Positions 54,258 through 63,794 of a stretch of 64,000 nucleotides of DNA are shown here, in pieces. The position numbers and the translations under genes were made by a program. The DNA comes from CAZMNY01 sp964567745 (GTDB taxonomy: Bacteria; Planctomycetota; Planctomycetia; Pirellulales; Pirellulaceae), in the NCBI GenBank assembly GCA_964567745.1, contig CAZMNY010000043.1, forward strand, positions 1 to 64,000. Reading direction: 5' to 3'. Numbering within the stretch: position 1 is the stretch's first letter; every line of letters starts with the position of its first letter. The notes under the pieces were generated by a model. The model saw only the letters and a program-made list of their open reading frames with translations. It did no database searches and was not told the origin of the DNA.

Positions 54258-54491
54258 TCACTGAAAGCGGAAGAAACGGGCGTCGGTGCCGTCTTTGGCG
54301 ATTCGAACTCGAACGGACGAACCGCAACGGGGACAATTGCCGACATAGGCCGTTCCCTGCTTATTCACATAGATCCTTGCGTAGGCGGAGCAGCAGTCGA
54401 AACTGACGCCGAGGAATCGGCGTTTGTCGGACTTGAGTGTCTCCCGTCCCGGACCGGGGTCGCTTGTGAGGTCGAGTCTTTCTCCGGCCAT
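54258..54491 (-). CDS. Small protein with Cys pair, unknown function
   Basis: The 77-aa protein is basic, with FLGVSFDCCSAYARIYVN and a CPRCGSSV zinc-ribbon half. This suggests a small metal-binding protein of the planctomycete type. It lies between two leftward genes. No motif gives a function. Confidence 0.5.
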   Translation of the reverse strand: MAGERLDLTSDPGPGRETLKSDKRRFLGVSFDCCSAYARIYVNKQGTAYVGNCPRCGSSVRVRIAKDGTDARFFRFQ

Positions 54492-54660
54492 GCTGGCGTT
54501 CCCAGTTCAGGCAATGTCGCAGAAGTTTGCAGAAAGGGTTGGATAACGCGGTTTCGCATTTCCATCAAGATCGGCTTTTGCACCGATCGTCTGCCAAAAA
54601 GCTTCGGTTGGCGGAACAACCCGAACATCCACAGCCTCAGGCGCGTCCGTTATTGGTGAC

Positions 54661-54689
54661 TTGACCGTTTTGTCGAGCTACACTAGAGT
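54661..54689 (+). promoter_or_regulatory. Candidate leuA promoter
   Basis: TTGACC at 54661-54666 and TAGAGT at 54684-54689 are 17 bases apart. Transcription would start near 54696, about 75 bases before the leader peptide. Both elements are one or two bases from the consensus. Confidence 0.55.
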
Positions 54690-54769
54690 TGCTCTCGAAA
54701 TTGCTGGTGGCTGCGACAGCGAATTCGCCAATCACCTGGGTTTTCTGAACACGGCAGCGAAAGCCAACA

Positions 54770-54829
54770 ATGATTAACCGCGACGAACTCCTAACGCTAC
54801 TAGGCAACTTGGCCCTTGGTGAGCCGTAG
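54770..54829 (+). CDS. Leucine-rich leader peptide of leuA attenuator
   Basis: ATG 54770 opens a 19-codon frame, MINRDELLTLLGNLALGEP, ending at TAG 54827. Six of 19 codons are leucine, and four of five successive codons (54788-54802) are CTC, CTA, ACG, CTA, CTA. CTA is a rare leucine codon in GC-rich genomes. Stalling here when charged tRNA-Leu is low would stop the downstream hairpin from forming. A terminator follows 36 bases later and leuA lies behind it. The ribosome site is weak. Confidence 0.7.
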   Translation: MINRDELLTLLGNLALGEP

Positions 54830-54864
54830 GGGAACGTTCGTTGTTAACGATGCGGAGAGCAAAC

Positions 54865-54893
54865 CCCGAGGCCAACTAGCCTCGGGTTTTTTT
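54865..54893 (+). terminator. Attenuator hairpin before leuA
   Basis: CCCGAGGC at 54865-54872 pairs with GCCTCGGG at 54879-54886, followed by seven T bases. The leader sequence TTGGCC at 54809-54814, in Leu-Ala codons, can pair with GGCCAA at 54870-54875 in the left arm, which would give an antiterminator. The last 200 bp before leuA hold no gene. Confidence 0.75.
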
Positions 54894-55100
54894 ATAGTTG
54901 GACGAATATCGTTCTGCGTTTTTCACACTTTCTAGAATTGGTTTGGCTGGATGCGAGATCGACTGAGGAATGCGACGCGGTTTGGAATCAGGGTGCCGCT
55001 GTTACTAGCCGCGCCGGTCAGGGACCGGAGCTCCGCCCTATGAATTTGTCACACGCATCCAACGCAAAATAATCCCCGCTCACGAGGAGTTTTCCAAGCC

Positions 55101-56624
55101 ATGTCCAACATGAGACCGATTCGAATTTTTGACACGACCTTGCGCGACGGTGAACAATCGCCTGGCGCCAGCATGAATCTGTCGGAGAAGTTAGAGGTCG
55201 CTCATGCGCTCGTCGAATTGGGCGTCGACATCATCGAAGCCGGCTTTCCCATCGCCTCGCCAGGAGATTTTGAGGCAGTCAAAGCGATCGCGTCGAGCTT
55301 TCGCGGTGCCACAATCTGCGGCTTGGCGAGATGCAACGACAAAGACATCGATCGGGCTTGGGAAGCGCTCAAAGGTGCCCCTTCGCCACGCATCCATGTC
55401 TTCCTGGCGACCAGTGCGATTCACCGCGAATTCAAATTGAAAATGACGCCTGAGGAGATTGTCAAGCGAGCGGTTGCTGGAGTTGAGCGTGCGATTGGCT
55501 ACTGCGATGACGTCGAGTTTTCGCCTGAAGATGCAGCTCGCACAGAACGAGACTTTCTTTGCGAAGTCGTCGAGGCCGCCATCGACGCCGGGGCGACGAC
55601 CGTCAACATCCCCGACACGGTCGGCTATGCGACGCCCGAGCACATGGGCGACACGATTAAGATGCTTTGTGACCGAGTGCCGAACATCGACCAGGCGGTC
55701 ATCAGCGTTCATTGTCACAACGATCTCGGCCTGGCTGTCGCCAATAGTCTTTCCGCGATCACTAACGGCGCCGGGCAAGTGGAATGCACTATTAACGGCA
55801 TCGGCGAACGCGCCGGAAACTGCGCGCTCGAAGAGATTGTCATGGCGATTCGAACGCGCGCCGATTTCTATCAGTGCGAGACGAGAATCAACACCGAGCG
55901 ACTGGTTCCCACAAGCCGACTCGTTTCCGGCGTCACCGGCATGGGCGTACAACGCAACAAAGCGATTGTCGGACGCAACGCGTTTGCTCACGAGGCCGGC
56001 ATCCATCAGGACGGAATGCTCAAGGAGCGGACCACGTACGAGATCATGAGGCCGGAGGATGTCGGCGTCGCCAAGACGGACCTGGTGATGGGCAAGCACA
56101 GCGGGCGAGCTGCTTTGGCCGACCGAGCGAAGGCGTTGGGATTCAGCCTTACGGGCGAGCAATTGCAGGTTCTGTTTGAACGCTTCAAGGTGCTGGCGGA
56201 TAAGAAGAAGGAGATCTACGACGGAGATATCGTCGCCCTGATCCAAGAGCAAATAAACAACGACTTGCGCGACGAGTGGTCGCTTGTGTCGTTTGATGTT
56301 TCGTCCGGCACCGGCAAACCGCCTCAAGTGACCATTACGTTGAGGCATGGCGACCGCGAATTCACCGAGCAACTTTCCAAGGGCGACGGACCTGTGGACG
56401 CCGCGTTTTGGGCGGTCGCCGAGATTACCGGCCTCGACTTCGTCTGTAGCGAATTCCAAGTTCGCAGCGCATCGATCGGCAGCGACGCTCAGGGCGATGT
56501 CACCGTTCGGATCGAAAGCGGCGGCCAATTTTATCGTGGCCGAGGCGTCTCGACCGACACCGTGGAAGCGACCATCAAGGCCATCCTCAACGCCGTCAAT
56601 CGACTCACACTCGAGCAGAGTTGA
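55101..56624 (+). CDS. leuA: 2-isopropylmalate synthase
   Basis: The 507-aa protein has the TIM-barrel signatures FDTTLRDGEQSPG and HCHNDLGLAVANSL and the C-terminal regulatory domain (from about residue 370), where leucine binds to inhibit. It joins acetyl-CoA and 2-ketoisovalerate in the first leucine step. GAGGAG precedes ATG 55101. An attenuator with a leucine leader lies upstream. Homocitrate or citramalate synthase are less likely because of the leader and leuB 6 kb away. Confidence 0.93.
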   Translation: MSNMRPIRIFDTTLRDGEQSPGASMNLSEKLEVAHALVELGVDIIEAGFPIASPGDFEAVKAIASSFRGATICGLARCNDKDIDRAWEALKGAPSPRIHVFLATSAIHREFKLKMTPEEIVKRAVAGVERAIGYCDDVEFSPEDAARTERDFLCEVVEAAIDAGATTVNIPDTVGYATPEHMGDTIKMLCDRVPNIDQAVISVHCHNDLGLAVANSLSAITNGAGQVECTINGIGERAGNCALEEIVMAIRTRADFYQCETRINTERLVPTSRLVSGVTGMGVQRNKAIVGRNAFAHEAGIHQDGMLKERTTYEIMRPEDVGVAKTDLVMGKHSGRAALADRAKALGFSLTGEQLQVLFERFKVLADKKKEIYDGDIVALIQEQINNDLRDEWSLVSFDVSSGTGKPPQVTITLRHGDREFTEQLSKGDGPVDAAFWAVAEITGLDFVCSEFQVRSASIGSDAQGDVTVRIESGGQFYRGRGVSTDTVEATIKAILNAVNRLTLEQS

Positions 56625-56645
56625 GCAGAGTCGGCCGCCAACGGT

Positions 56646-57173
56646 TCAGGCGACGAACGCCAAGTAGTAGAAGATCCAGCCGGTCACCGCCGTCATCGTC
56701 AAGCCGATCGCGGCGAGCCGCGCGGTAATCCGGTGGGTCGCGCTGTAGGCGTTGGGCCTTGGCGGATTGTCGAATTTTCTCAGAGCCATCACGATCACGT
56801 AGATCCACAGGAACAACGTGGGGATGGCAAACAGCAAGTGAACCGCCAAACTGATCCAGACAACGCTCCAGCCGACTTCGCTGGAGTAGGGCGACGCCGC
56901 CGCTCGTTGCTCCCAGTTGCTAATAAAGCGTACGTCGACCTCAAACAAGATGATCGCGACAAGTAGAATCAAGCCGAGCGTTGTTTGCACGCGTTTGTGC
57001 AGTATCAACTTGGAGTCATCGCCGGGAGCGCGACCGCGCACAGTCATGATGCTCCAAATCATCGCCGGCACCATCGCGAACAGGGCGAGGAAGACGACAT
57101 CGGTCATGAAGGCGGCGCGTGTGCCGAGAAAACCATCGAGTCCGTCGAACTGTTGGGCAAATAGCTGGAACAA
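56646..57173 (-). CDS. DUF420 membrane protein
   Basis: The 175-aa protein has four membrane segments (about 22-45, 63-83, 100-125 and 150-172) and the pattern of DUF420, including HKRVQTTLGLIL and THRITARLAAIG. These proteins are found near cytochrome oxidase genes in many bacteria, but none lies here. It may be a heme-related or small membrane protein. It converges on leuA. Confidence 0.75.
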   Translation of the reverse strand: MFQLFAQQFDGLDGFLGTRAAFMTDVVFLALFAMVPAMIWSIMTVRGRAPGDDSKLILHKRVQTTLGLILLVAIILFEVDVRFISNWEQRAAASPYSSEVGWSVVWISLAVHLLFAIPTLFLWIYVIVMALRKFDNPPRPNAYSATHRITARLAAIGLTMTAVTGWIFYYLAFVA

Positions 57174-57369
57174 CGTCGATACCTCGGGTTGGTTGCGAGT
57201 GATTAGGTGCAGATTCTAAGCGATGACGGTCGCCAAGCACAATGTCGCCTCGTCTCGCGCTGAATCTGTTGACGCGAAGATTCGTTCAACCCGCCGACGC
57301 AGGCAAGGCTGCAGATCGTATGGGAGATTCGGTTGCGGCCACGCCGTGCTGGAGCACGCGCAACGTGCG

Positions 57370-59157
57370 CTATCGAGGGTCAACCCAACGCGGTTTTGGC
57401 GCTTCGATCGACAGAGGCTGGCCGGTCAGCGGATGGTCAAACGTCAGCTTCCAGGCGTGGAGGCACATTGGCGGATCGGATGGGTCAAGCGTTTGCGTTT
57501 CTCCCATGCGACCGTTCGGCAGATACGACGGGTCTCCCACAATCGGCATTCCCAGCGCCCAAAGATGGATGCGAATTTGGTTGGTTCGACCCGTCAACGG
57601 TTTGACTTCTAGCAACGAGGCGTCGTCGGAGTCCTTTCGCATCAATTGAAATTCAGTGACTGCGGCGAGTCCGTTCGGGTCGACGGTTCTCAAGCCCGCC
57701 TTTTGCGGTTTCGACGTGATCGGCTGCTCGCTGAGAAACGTCTCGTCTTCCGGATGGCCTTGCACTCGAGCCAGGTAGGTTTTCTTGACGGTCCCTTCGG
57801 CGAACTGAGGCTGCAGCTTCGACGCGATCGACCTTCGCCGGCTCAGCACGACGACGCCCGACGTATTCGAGTCGAGCCGATGCCCAATGCGAATCTGCTC
57901 CGGTGCGTAGACTTGGTTGAGAATGGAGACGAGCGAGTTTCGATTGAACCGGCCGCAGGGGTGCATCGGCAGCGGCGCGGGCTTATTGACCACGATGATC
58001 GACTCATCTTCCCAGAGGATTTCGATGTCGGCATTGACATCGGGCTCCACGACGTCAAATTCGATGTGCCGAATTTGCTCTCCCGCGCGAAGCGTCGCAT
58101 CGCAGCTCAGCGGAACATCGTTCTTCGTCACTCGTCCCGTTTCGCATGCCTCACGCCATCGCTCGCGGCCCAGATAGGGGATCAAGCCGTCGAGCAAATC
58201 CAGCGTCGTCGATCGGTCGAACCGCTGAGGTACTTTCAGGGGACGCTCGCTCCGATAGGGTTGGCTTCCCGGCAACGGATCGGCCGCGGATCGAATTGCC
58301 TGTTGCCGATTCTCAATGCGAGCGGACATCTGCTCGGTGGGCGACCGATAACAATTTGGACAGCTCTCGCCCTCGGCATACTGCGGCGATTTCCGTTCGG
58401 CTTCGGACACGATTCCCTGACAGGCGAAGCAGAGTGAATCGGAGGTCTCGCCGAGGCTCGGGTTCAGTGCGACTCGGTGATCGAAAACGAAGCAATCGCC
58501 TTCATAGTGTTCGGCGCCGCATTCCTCAAAGTACTTCAGGATGCCGCCGTCCAATTGAAACACATTTTCAAATCCGGCTCGTTCCATCAGCGGCCCCGCC
58601 TTTTCGCAGCGAATGCCTCCCGTGCAGAACATCACCAGTGGTCGCGACTTCCACTCGGCGGGAAAGCCGTCGACAGCCTCGGGAAAGTCTCGGAAGTGAT
58701 CGATTCCAGCGGCGCTCGCGCCGTCGAACGTACCGACATTGACTTCGTAGTCGTTTCTCACATCCAGCAGCGTGAAATCCCGGCCCTCTTCAAACCAGGC
58801 TTTGAGTTCTTTCGCGCCGAGTCGCGGCGACGTCTCCTCTTGCGGGCGAATGCCCTCGACGCCGAACGCAATGATTTCCTTTTTCAGACGGACGAGCATT
58901 CGCCGGAACGGCTGCCGGTCGCTCTGGCTGCGTTTGATTTCCAAGTCGGCAAACTCGGCCTGGCTAGTCAGCTTTTCTATGAACGACTCGACTCGCTCCG
59001 TTTCTCCCGCGAGAAACAGGTTGATGCCCTCGGGCGCCAACAAGATCGTGCCTCGCAATTCAAGTTGTTCGCATAGCTGGCCCAGCTCCTGGCGCCTTTT
59101 GACCAATTGATCGAGCGTGACAAACCGGTAGGCGGCGATATTGAGTATTCGTGACAT
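57370..59157 (-). CDS. TrhO-like rhodanese fused to RluA-type pseudouridine synthase
   Basis: The 595-aa protein has two enzymes. Residues about 1-270 are the TrhO/UPF0176 kind: an N-terminal ferredoxin-like domain, a rhodanese domain with the catalytic Cys in MFCTGGIRC, and a cysteine cluster (CFACQG, CPNC). TrhO makes 5-hydroxyuridine in tRNA. The rest is an RluA-type pseudouridine synthase with an S4-like segment and catalytic Asp in HRLDSNTSG, followed by RTNQIRIH. The fusion couples two uridine modifications. The ATG at 59157 fits the domain start. Confidence 0.82.
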   Translation of the reverse strand: MSRILNIAAYRFVTLDQLVKRRQELGQLCEQLELRGTILLAPEGINLFLAGETERVESFIEKLTSQAEFADLEIKRSQSDRQPFRRMLVRLKKEIIAFGVEGIRPQEETSPRLGAKELKAWFEEGRDFTLLDVRNDYEVNVGTFDGASAAGIDHFRDFPEAVDGFPAEWKSRPLVMFCTGGIRCEKAGPLMERAGFENVFQLDGGILKYFEECGAEHYEGDCFVFDHRVALNPSLGETSDSLCFACQGIVSEAERKSPQYAEGESCPNCYRSPTEQMSARIENRQQAIRSAADPLPGSQPYRSERPLKVPQRFDRSTTLDLLDGLIPYLGRERWREACETGRVTKNDVPLSCDATLRAGEQIRHIEFDVVEPDVNADIEILWEDESIIVVNKPAPLPMHPCGRFNRNSLVSILNQVYAPEQIRIGHRLDSNTSGVVVLSRRRSIASKLQPQFAEGTVKKTYLARVQGHPEDETFLSEQPITSKPQKAGLRTVDPNGLAAVTEFQLMRKDSDDASLLEVKPLTGRTNQIRIHLWALGMPIVGDPSYLPNGRMGETQTLDPSDPPMCLHAWKLTFDHPLTGQPLSIEAPKPRWVDPR

Positions 59158-59400
59158 GGCTTTCGCGAATTGGAACGTGTTCCGCCGCCAGCTGAGGCAA
59201 TCAACTCGGCGGAATTTCGAGCGGCGGATGCGAGCCGGCAATTGTCACATGCGATCAGGATTCCTGCAATTCCCGGCAAAAGCGCGCATCGCTTATTTGC
59301 GATACGATGGCAGTTCCGTTGCCGCCGCGCCCTGCGAGGCGACCGAGACAGCTGATATATTGAGTGACAACTGGCCCAATGGTTTTGAATTGACAGTGTG

Positions 59401-60441
59401 ATGCAGCATCGCGGCGAAGAACTGACTTCATCTCTCGCGTCGACTCGGCGCCGGATAGGCGAGACGGTGACGCCGATCATGTTCTTTCTGGCCATCATCT
59501 ATTTGGCCATGCTCGCTGTGCTCATTGTGATTTGGGTCGACATGCGCCGCATGGGCGATGCGCCGGAAACGCTTCCTGTTTCGGAGCCGATAGTTCGCGA
59601 CGCCGAAGTTCATGACTTTGATTTAGATAACGCGGCGCTCGACTGGTCCGAGTACGGGATTGGGATGCTGGCGTTTCTTTGGCCCGTTTTTGTCGCCGAA
59701 TTCTTGATTCAGTTTATTCTCCGCGATCGAGGCGAGCCGTTTTGGCGAAAGCGATCATTTTGGCTTTTGATTTGCGTCTGTCCGCCGCTGCGGATGTGTG
59801 CGCGAAATCCGGACGTCGACGGCAAGATTTGGCTACCCGGCAATGGATGGTGCGAGGTCAATGAAATACTGAGGGACAAATTGGAGCGGACGTTCGCCAT
59901 CCCAATGATCGCGATCGCTCTGATGATCCTGCCTGTACTCGGCTTGGAATTTGGATTCGCCAAACAGGTCCGCGCCCACACTTGGTTGCGAGTGGCCCTG
60001 CATGTTAGCACAGGACTTATCTGGTTTGCCTTTGCCGCCGAGTTCATTCTGATGCTGTCAGTCGCCGACAAGAAGTTGCGCTACTGCCGCGAACACTGGA
60101 TCGATTTGGCGATCATCCTGCTGCCTCTACTGTCGTTCTTGCGATCACTGAGAATCGTGCGAGCTCTGCGAGTCGCCAAGTTCGCCAAGCTTCAGCAAAT
60201 CACACGCATGGGAAGGCTCTATCGCCTGCGCGGTTTGGCAATGCGGGCATTCCGCGCCATCTTGCTGCTCGAATTGCTCGACCGTGTGATTCGCGTTGAC
60301 CCGGAAAAGCGACTGGCCCGTTTTCGGCTGCAATTGGAGGAGAAGGAGAAAGAGGCCGACGATCTCAGAGAGATGATCATGAAGATCGAAGCCGAAATCG
60401 AGGAACTCAAGGCGCTCGAGCAGGAGGCTGAGGCGAGTTGA
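59401..60441 (+). CDS. Membrane protein with voltage-sensor-like segment and coiled coil
   Basis: The 346-aa protein has a membrane segment near 25-45, another near 90, and three to four more between about 160 and 240. Then comes SLRIVRALRVAKFAKL with Arg/Lys every third residue, like the S4 helix of voltage sensors. A C-terminal coiled coil (about 300-345) is rich in Glu/Lys. No pore loop (TVGYG) is visible, so it is not a full channel. It may be a lone sensor domain or a channel relative. It reads toward the DUF389 gene, 90 bp away. Confidence 0.55.
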   Translation: MQHRGEELTSSLASTRRRIGETVTPIMFFLAIIYLAMLAVLIVIWVDMRRMGDAPETLPVSEPIVRDAEVHDFDLDNAALDWSEYGIGMLAFLWPVFVAEFLIQFILRDRGEPFWRKRSFWLLICVCPPLRMCARNPDVDGKIWLPGNGWCEVNEILRDKLERTFAIPMIAIALMILPVLGLEFGFAKQVRAHTWLRVALHVSTGLIWFAFAAEFILMLSVADKKLRYCREHWIDLAIILLPLLSFLRSLRIVRALRVAKFAKLQQITRMGRLYRLRGLAMRAFRAILLLELLDRVIRVDPEKRLARFRLQLEEKEKEADDLREMIMKIEAEIEELKALEQEAEAS

Positions 60442-60531
60442 GGCGGCGCGACGCTGAGATTGCCAGCGGCGTATGAATCCCGTTATGATCACGCGTCGCT
60501 AATGCTGCCTCGCGAAAGGATTGGGCAAGAG

Positions 60532-62628
60532 ATGACAGTCGCTATTGTGATCGACGACGAGTGGGAGATTGCTCGCTGCTTGCCCTGGTCCGCCATTTTT
60601 GCGCGAGGGACCGATGAGCCGCTCGTGGTTGTCTTGTTGCGCGACGGCAAACACGAATTCGAGCTCAAGGACTTTTCGCGAGACCGGCAAAAGTCGGCCG
60701 ACGACACTCTTGCTGTGGCCGCGCTTCAGTTCGTCGAGCAAGACCCTCAGATGGTTCTGGCGATGTCGGACGAGGACCCGTCCGATTCAAAGGCCGTCCT
60801 CGAGGTGCCCGCGTCTGATGTTGGCCAGCCCGGAATCGCGAGTGACGATTCAGCTACCCCCGATTCTGCGGTGGCGAGTTCGCCAGCGGAAACGACTCCA
60901 CAAGAAGAGATCCAACAGGCCGACATTCAACAAGTAGAAGCGACTCAGCAAGACGAGGCTCAGCAAGAAGAGCCGGAAGTGCCCGAGGCCGACTCGCCGT
61001 TATCGGTTCGCGTCGTCGAACTTTGCGGGCGAGACAAGGCGAGCGCGCTGTTGCGGTTTACCAGCAAGTTAAAGGCGACGCTGTTGATTTTGCCTCGCCA
61101 CGCGTCCGAGCGCGGGTTGGACGACGAATTACCTTGGGAGCACTGGGCCTATCGCCGAGCATCGTGTGCGACTTTGTTGCTTCGGCCGGAGTTGCCGAGT
61201 GGTCCTGGGGCGGACGAGGGCGATCGATTTGGAGATGGAGAGATTGGGTCGGTGCTGGCGGCGGTCGAGGACAGCGGTCCGTCGATGTCGTCTCTCCGTT
61301 GGACCAACGCGGCCTGCGAACGCTTGTCACTGCCGCTGACCGCGCTGTACGTCGAGCCGGACGTGGGCGAACTTGCTCGAGCCGTTGGCAAGCGGATTGC
61401 GGGTAGGATCGTGCGGCGAGCGTTGGGTGCCGATCATAACGTCAAGGCGGACATCGTCGTTGGCGAGACGGTCCGTTCGGCGATTCTCGACTACGCTCAG
61501 GAGCGAGAGTTTGGGCTTGTCGTGTTGAGCGCCAATCGAAACGGTATGGGCCGGCGTTGGCTGCGGTCGTCGGTCAGCGAATGGTTGATGGCGCAGCAAT
61601 TCGGTTCGACGGTGGCAATTCTCAGGCCGCCCATTCCTTTTGCTCATCGCCTGACAACCCAGTGCGGCGATTGGCTCGCACGGCAGATACCCCAGCTCGA
61701 TCGCGAATCTCGCGTGTCGTTGTTTGAACGTGTGCAGCAGAGTTCACGGTGGGATTTCGACTTCATCGCTTTGATATGCCTGTCGACAATCATTGCGACG
61801 TTAGGCCTGATTCAAGACTCCGGTGCCGTCGTCATTGGGGCGATGTTAGTGGCGCCATTGATGACTCCGATCGTCGGCGCTGGGCTCGCCTTGGTGCAGG
61901 GCAATCGAGTCCTGATTCGCGGCGCCTGGGCCACGGTTCTGCGAGGTTTCTTGCTCGCCTTCTTTATCGGACTTGGTATCGGCTGGTGCGTGCCGGGCCT
62001 GACCGAGTCGCACGAGATGTTGGCTCGCGGTTCGCCTAACATTCTGGATCTCATCGTGGCGCTGATTGGCGGCGTTGCCGCGAGCTACGCGTTGGGGCGG
62101 CCGAACTTGTTTTCCGCGTTGCCGGGCGTGGCCATTGCAGCAGCCTTGGTTCCGCCTGTCGCCACAGCCGGCTTGGGCGTTTCATTGGGAAACTTGCCAC
62201 TGGCCTTCGGTGCGCTGCTCTTGTTCGTGACCAACATCGTGGCCATCGTTATCGGTACGGCGGTGTCGCTGCTGGCCGTCGGCATTCGTCCGACGCATGA
62301 GCACGGCATCGTCGAGTCGTGGGTCTATCGAATTGCGGCAGTCTTGCTCGTGATCGTCTCGTTGATCGCGGCGTTTGATTTCGTCCAGCACCCGGCGCTT
62401 CCAGACAGCGTCGAGCGGGAGATTCAAACGGTTCTGTCCGCTGAACCGGAGGTGCACCTCGACGAAGCCAAGCTGGCTTCAAGTCGCCGAGTGTTGCTCC
62501 TCATCCACAGCTCCGAAGCACTGGCTCCTACTCTTCGCAGCAAGGTCGCCGCGGTGATTCGCAAACAGTTGGGCGACGACATCGTCATTCAAATCGAAAC
62601 GCGACTCGTGACCATCGACTCACAGTAG
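60532..62628 (+). CDS. DUF389 membrane protein with N-terminal universal-stress-like domain
   Basis: The 698-aa protein has an N-terminal soluble part with a Glu/Gln-rich linker (about 125-155) and a UspA-like domain (about 240-380, with VVLSANRNG). The DUF389 membrane part follows from about 420, with SGAVVIGAMLVAPLMTPI and further segments to about 620. Its C-terminal 80 residues are soluble. DUF389 proteins have no firm function; some relatives are transporters or regulators. The start is ATG 60532 because similarity begins there. Confidence 0.75.
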   Translation: MTVAIVIDDEWEIARCLPWSAIFARGTDEPLVVVLLRDGKHEFELKDFSRDRQKSADDTLAVAALQFVEQDPQMVLAMSDEDPSDSKAVLEVPASDVGQPGIASDDSATPDSAVASSPAETTPQEEIQQADIQQVEATQQDEAQQEEPEVPEADSPLSVRVVELCGRDKASALLRFTSKLKATLLILPRHASERGLDDELPWEHWAYRRASCATLLLRPELPSGPGADEGDRFGDGEIGSVLAAVEDSGPSMSSLRWTNAACERLSLPLTALYVEPDVGELARAVGKRIAGRIVRRALGADHNVKADIVVGETVRSAILDYAQEREFGLVVLSANRNGMGRRWLRSSVSEWLMAQQFGSTVAILRPPIPFAHRLTTQCGDWLARQIPQLDRESRVSLFERVQQSSRWDFDFIALICLSTIIATLGLIQDSGAVVIGAMLVAPLMTPIVGAGLALVQGNRVLIRGAWATVLRGFLLAFFIGLGIGWCVPGLTESHEMLARGSPNILDLIVALIGGVAASYALGRPNLFSALPGVAIAAALVPPVATAGLGVSLGNLPLAFGALLLFVTNIVAIVIGTAVSLLAVGIRPTHEHGIVESWVYRIAAVLLVIVSLIAAFDFVQHPALPDSVEREIQTVLSAEPEVHLDEAKLASSRRVLLLIHSSEALAPTLRSKVAAVIRKQLGDDIVIQIETRLVTIDSQ

Positions 62629-62727
62629 AGTGAGCGTCGTCGCGCAAGAATCCTTGTCGGTGATGGTCCGTTGCCGTTCAGGCGGTCTCGTTTTCACTTC
62701 GACGTTGCGGCTGACTCATGGCGATGA

Positions 62728-63433
62728 CTATTCCGGATCGCTGGGCAGGCGATAGTGGAATTGCCCGTCCGTGTTGATCGCCCAGTCGACTCCATGTTTC
62801 CAAAGTTCAAATGCCGGTTTGAATGGGTCGTCCAGAGGCGAGTCGCCACAGTTGATTGGCCAGAGGACGTAACAGGGAATGATGTACGTACAGCCTCCGG
62901 AGTCGTAGAGCGGTTCTGTCAGGTAGAACAATGGGTTTTCGTTGTCGCCGAATTTGTCTTCATGGACGTCGGAGAAGAAAGAAATCGTCAGCCCATAACT
63001 GTTGTCCAGTTCATTCGAGCGGTGCAGTTCGGGAGGATCGCCCGCGCCGTTAACTCCGTCTTCGCAATCGCACAACTTCGACAGCGCGAGCATATTCGCG
63101 GCGTATTGCAGCAGCCATTCTCGCGCTTGCTCGTCTGTCGGCTCCTCGTCGACAGCCTTTTCTTGGAAACTCGAGCCGCCACTTTCGCCCGTCTCCGCAG
63201 CCACCTGAAAGAACTCGGGCAATCGCTTTAAGACGGCCTCGCCATGCGGCTGGCCTTCACAAAGATCCGCCAAGCCGTTCCCGTTGGGTGGGAATTGATA
63301 GAGCAGAGCCGCCCGCCCCCATTCTGTCTCCCAGAGCGTCGCATTGCCGCAGCTCTCCTTCGAGGTCCGTCTGTCCCGACGCCTTCATCGCGATGTTGAA
63401 CCACTGTTCAAAAAGTTCTCGTTCATCTGCCAT
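62728..63433 (-). pseudogene. Frameshifted gene of unknown function
   Basis: ATG 63433, with GGAG nine bases upstream, begins MADERELFEQWFNIAM. This frame continues to 63257 but loses protein character after about 63365. From there another frame carries SCGNATLWETEWGRAALLYQF and runs to 62728 as a normal acidic protein. The two parts look like one gene of about 235 codons split by one extra base near 63360. If the shift is real, the product is broken; it may also be a sequencing error. I do not recognise the family. Confidence 0.55.
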
Positions 63434-63794
63434 GGCGCATTCTCCGATAGAACAGCACGAGTTTTCTCTTGTCGCAGGCGTCGCTAAGCGGAACGTTGCA
63501 GCCAACGTTCAAGCGTGGAATCGGTCGCCGATTCTGGCATAGCGTTGAGGCTGCGGCAATAGTTTGGTTGCGCATTCTCGGCGGCGCCAGACTTGAATCT
63601 CTCGCTCATTTCTTTGGAAACGGAGGCATTGGCGACTTACATGGGGCGTCCAGTTCGCTGATAATTTCGAAACGCCGGGCACTCCGGCTCATGTCAAAGA
63701 ATCAATTCCCAAGTCAACTTGCCGCTCGTTCGGCGATGGCTTGCTATCGCTAGGTTAGGCGGCGCCAACGGCGCGCCTCCGGAGGAGAGACGTG
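63434..63794. other. Gene-free stretch before the isomerase-like gene
   Basis: About 360 bp with no credible gene. It separates a leftward and a rightward gene and holds both promoters. GCGCCTCCGGAGGAG near 63772-63786 includes the ribosome site of the next gene. Confidence 0.4.

Noticed and set aside
55191..56528. 445-aa minus-strand frame opposite leuA
   Set aside because: leuA is certain from its motifs; the opposite frame has no start signal and reads as a codon-bias shadow.
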